Below, one piece after another: positions 5,168 to 6,109 of a stretch of 6,109 bases of DNA. The DNA lies in contig JBPCNO010000149.1 in assembly GCA_051001135.1 (NCBI GenBank), positions 1 through 6,109 on the forward strand, given 5' to 3'. Under the pieces are notes generated by a model, which worked only from the letters and a program-made list of their open reading frames with translations, searched no databases and was not told the origin of the DNA. The DNA is from CAWHMN01 sp051001135 (GTDB taxonomy: Bacteria > Acidobacteriota > Terriglobia > Terriglobales > Acidobacteriaceae). The translations under genes were made by a program, and so were the position numbers. Position 1 is the first letter of the stretch. The number at the start of each line of letters is the position of its first letter.

Positions 5168-6109
5168 CGCGCCTGATCGGCGAAGGTATGCTGCGCTGCG
5201 GCGAGGGCGGTGCCGAAGCGGAAGCCCGGTAGATGGAACGAGGCGGCGGCGACCTGCTCCATGGCGCCGATGAGCGCAATGGTGTCCAGGTAGTCGAAGA
5301 ATCCGAGATGCGCGATGCGGAAGATCTCGCCCTTCATCTCGCCCTGCCCATTGGTGATGATGGCGCCGAAGCGGCTCTTCAGCTCCTTGACCATCACGCC
5401 GGAATCGATGCCCTCGGGCGGCCGCACGGCCGTGACGGCGGCGGCCGGGGCCGCGGAGAAGAGCTTGAGTCCCAGCGCCTGCACCGCCGCACGCGTCATC
5501 TCAGCAATGGTCTCGGCGTTGTCCACCAGCTTCACGCGGCCGGCGGCCAGGTCGCCACCTGCCTGCGACGCGATGTAGTCGAGCGCCGCGCCCAGTCCCG
5601 CGATGAGCGAAGTGGCTGGCGTATAGGACGACTCGCCCTTCGCACCGTTCTTCCGCTCCTTGCGCAGGTCGAAGTAGTAGCGCGGATTGAGGCTGATGCC
5701 CATCAGGTCCCAGGCCTTGTCGCTCACCGCCAGGTAGCACAAGCCGGGCGGAATCATGACCGCCTTCTGCGAGCCGCCGATCAGGATATCGATGCCCGAC
5801 GCGTCCATGTCGAAGTGCGTGGTGCCCAGGCCGGTGATGGCGTCCACCACCAGCGCGGCTTCGCTGCCGGTCTCCTTGAGCAGCCGCGCCACCGCTTCCA
5901 CGTCGTGGCGCGTACCGGTCGAGGTCTCGGTCGCCTGCATGAAGACGGCGCGGGTCTCGATCCTGAGCGCCTTCTTCACCTCATCGAGTGAAAAGGTTTG
6001 GCCGTAGGGCGCGCTCACCAGGTCCACGTCGCAGCTATAGGCCCGGGCGAGTGCGGTCCAGCGCTCGCCGAACTTGCCCGCCGAGAGCACCACTACGCGG
6101 TCTCCGGGC
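5164..6109 (-). CDS. Class V PLP aminotransferase (alanine-glyoxylate / serine-pyruvate / phosphoserine type), 5' end outside window
   Basis: A PLP enzyme of the class V aminotransferase family. The frame stays open to the window edge: before the GTG at 6093 it reads PGDRV, giving GDRVVVLSAGKFGERW, a normal internal segment, so the gene is cut off and the N-terminal part (usually about 70 residues) is missing. Counting from the 6093 codon, ATETSTG is at 54-60, the cofactor-ring aspartate at D84 (VVDAITGLG), the Schiff-base lysine at K110 (GGSQKA), YTPATSLIAGLGAAL near 157-171, and the substrate-carboxylate arginine at R259 (FRIAHLG). The catalytic core is therefore intact. Family members act on alanine/glyoxylate, serine/pyruvate or, in lineages lacking classical SerC, phosphohydroxypyruvate. 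Its place just upstream of serA favours phosphoserine formation, but sequence alone does not fix the substrate. The stop is TAA at 5164; serA starts 84 bases on. Confidence 0.92.
   Translation of the reverse strand, partial: PGDRVVVLSAGKFGERWTALARAYSCDVDLVSAPYGQTFSLDEVKKALRIETRAVFMQATETSTGTRHDVEAVARLLKETGSEAALVVDAITGLGTTHFDMDASGIDILIGGSQKAVMIPPGLCYLAVSDKAWDLMGISLNPRYYFDLRKERKNGAKGESSYTPATSLIAGLGAALDYIASQAGGDLAAGRVKLVDNAETIAEMTRAAVQALGLKLFSAAPAAAVTAVRPPEGIDSGVMVKELKSRFGAIITNGQGEMKGEIFRIAHLGFFDYLDTIALIGAMEQVAAASFHLPGFRFGTALAAAQHTFADQAR

Noticed and set aside
5233..5991. Plus-strand frame of 252 codons opposite the aminotransferase
   Set aside because: It is antisense to a well-supported PLP enzyme, with Arg/His/Glu-rich shadow composition and no motif.

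Overview
The window looks like a chromosomal piece from a GC-rich bacterium, most likely an Acidobacteriota (Terriglobia-type) genome. Three things suggest this, all from recognition rather than a database search: the large regulator built as winged helix + TolB-like domain + TPR repeats, a very common acidobacterial architecture; dispersed intergenic repeats whose minus strand carries a GTCATCC(C/T)GA(A/G)CGAA-type core; and a phosphorylated serine pathway run by a class V aminotransferase next to a long ACT-type SerA.

Layout. Left block (about 1-2620): a short secreted protein of unknown function (33-626, minus) is divergent from a 578-residue soluble wHTH-TolB-TPR regulator (884-2620, plus). 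The 257 bp between them hold a plausible promoter for the regulator and three perfect inverted repeats, so this is a likely control region. Middle (2621-2943): no convincing gene, one 8-bp-stem hairpin, and two tandem copies of the dispersed repeat. Right block (2944-6109, all minus), in transcription order: a class V PLP aminotransferase cut by the window edge, then serA (TTG start), then an FmdB-type zinc-ribbon protein with a Gly/Ser/Lys/Asp hexapeptide-repeat tail (GTG start). A third repeat copy sits between the aminotransferase and serA.

How the genes fit together. SerA makes 3-phosphohydroxypyruvate from 3-phosphoglycerate. The adjacent aminotransferase is a good candidate for the next step, giving phosphoserine, or for a glyoxylate/serine transamination. 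The zinc-ribbon protein may share the transcript; its role is unknown. The left block looks like an independent regulator/secreted-protein pair.

I see no mobile element, CRISPR array, tRNA or rRNA, and nothing that amounts to an obvious new system. The most interesting signals are the dyad-rich divergent region, the hexapeptide-repeat tail of the zinc-ribbon protein, and a run of short tandem duplications across the serine locus, one of which copies the stop codon of serA.
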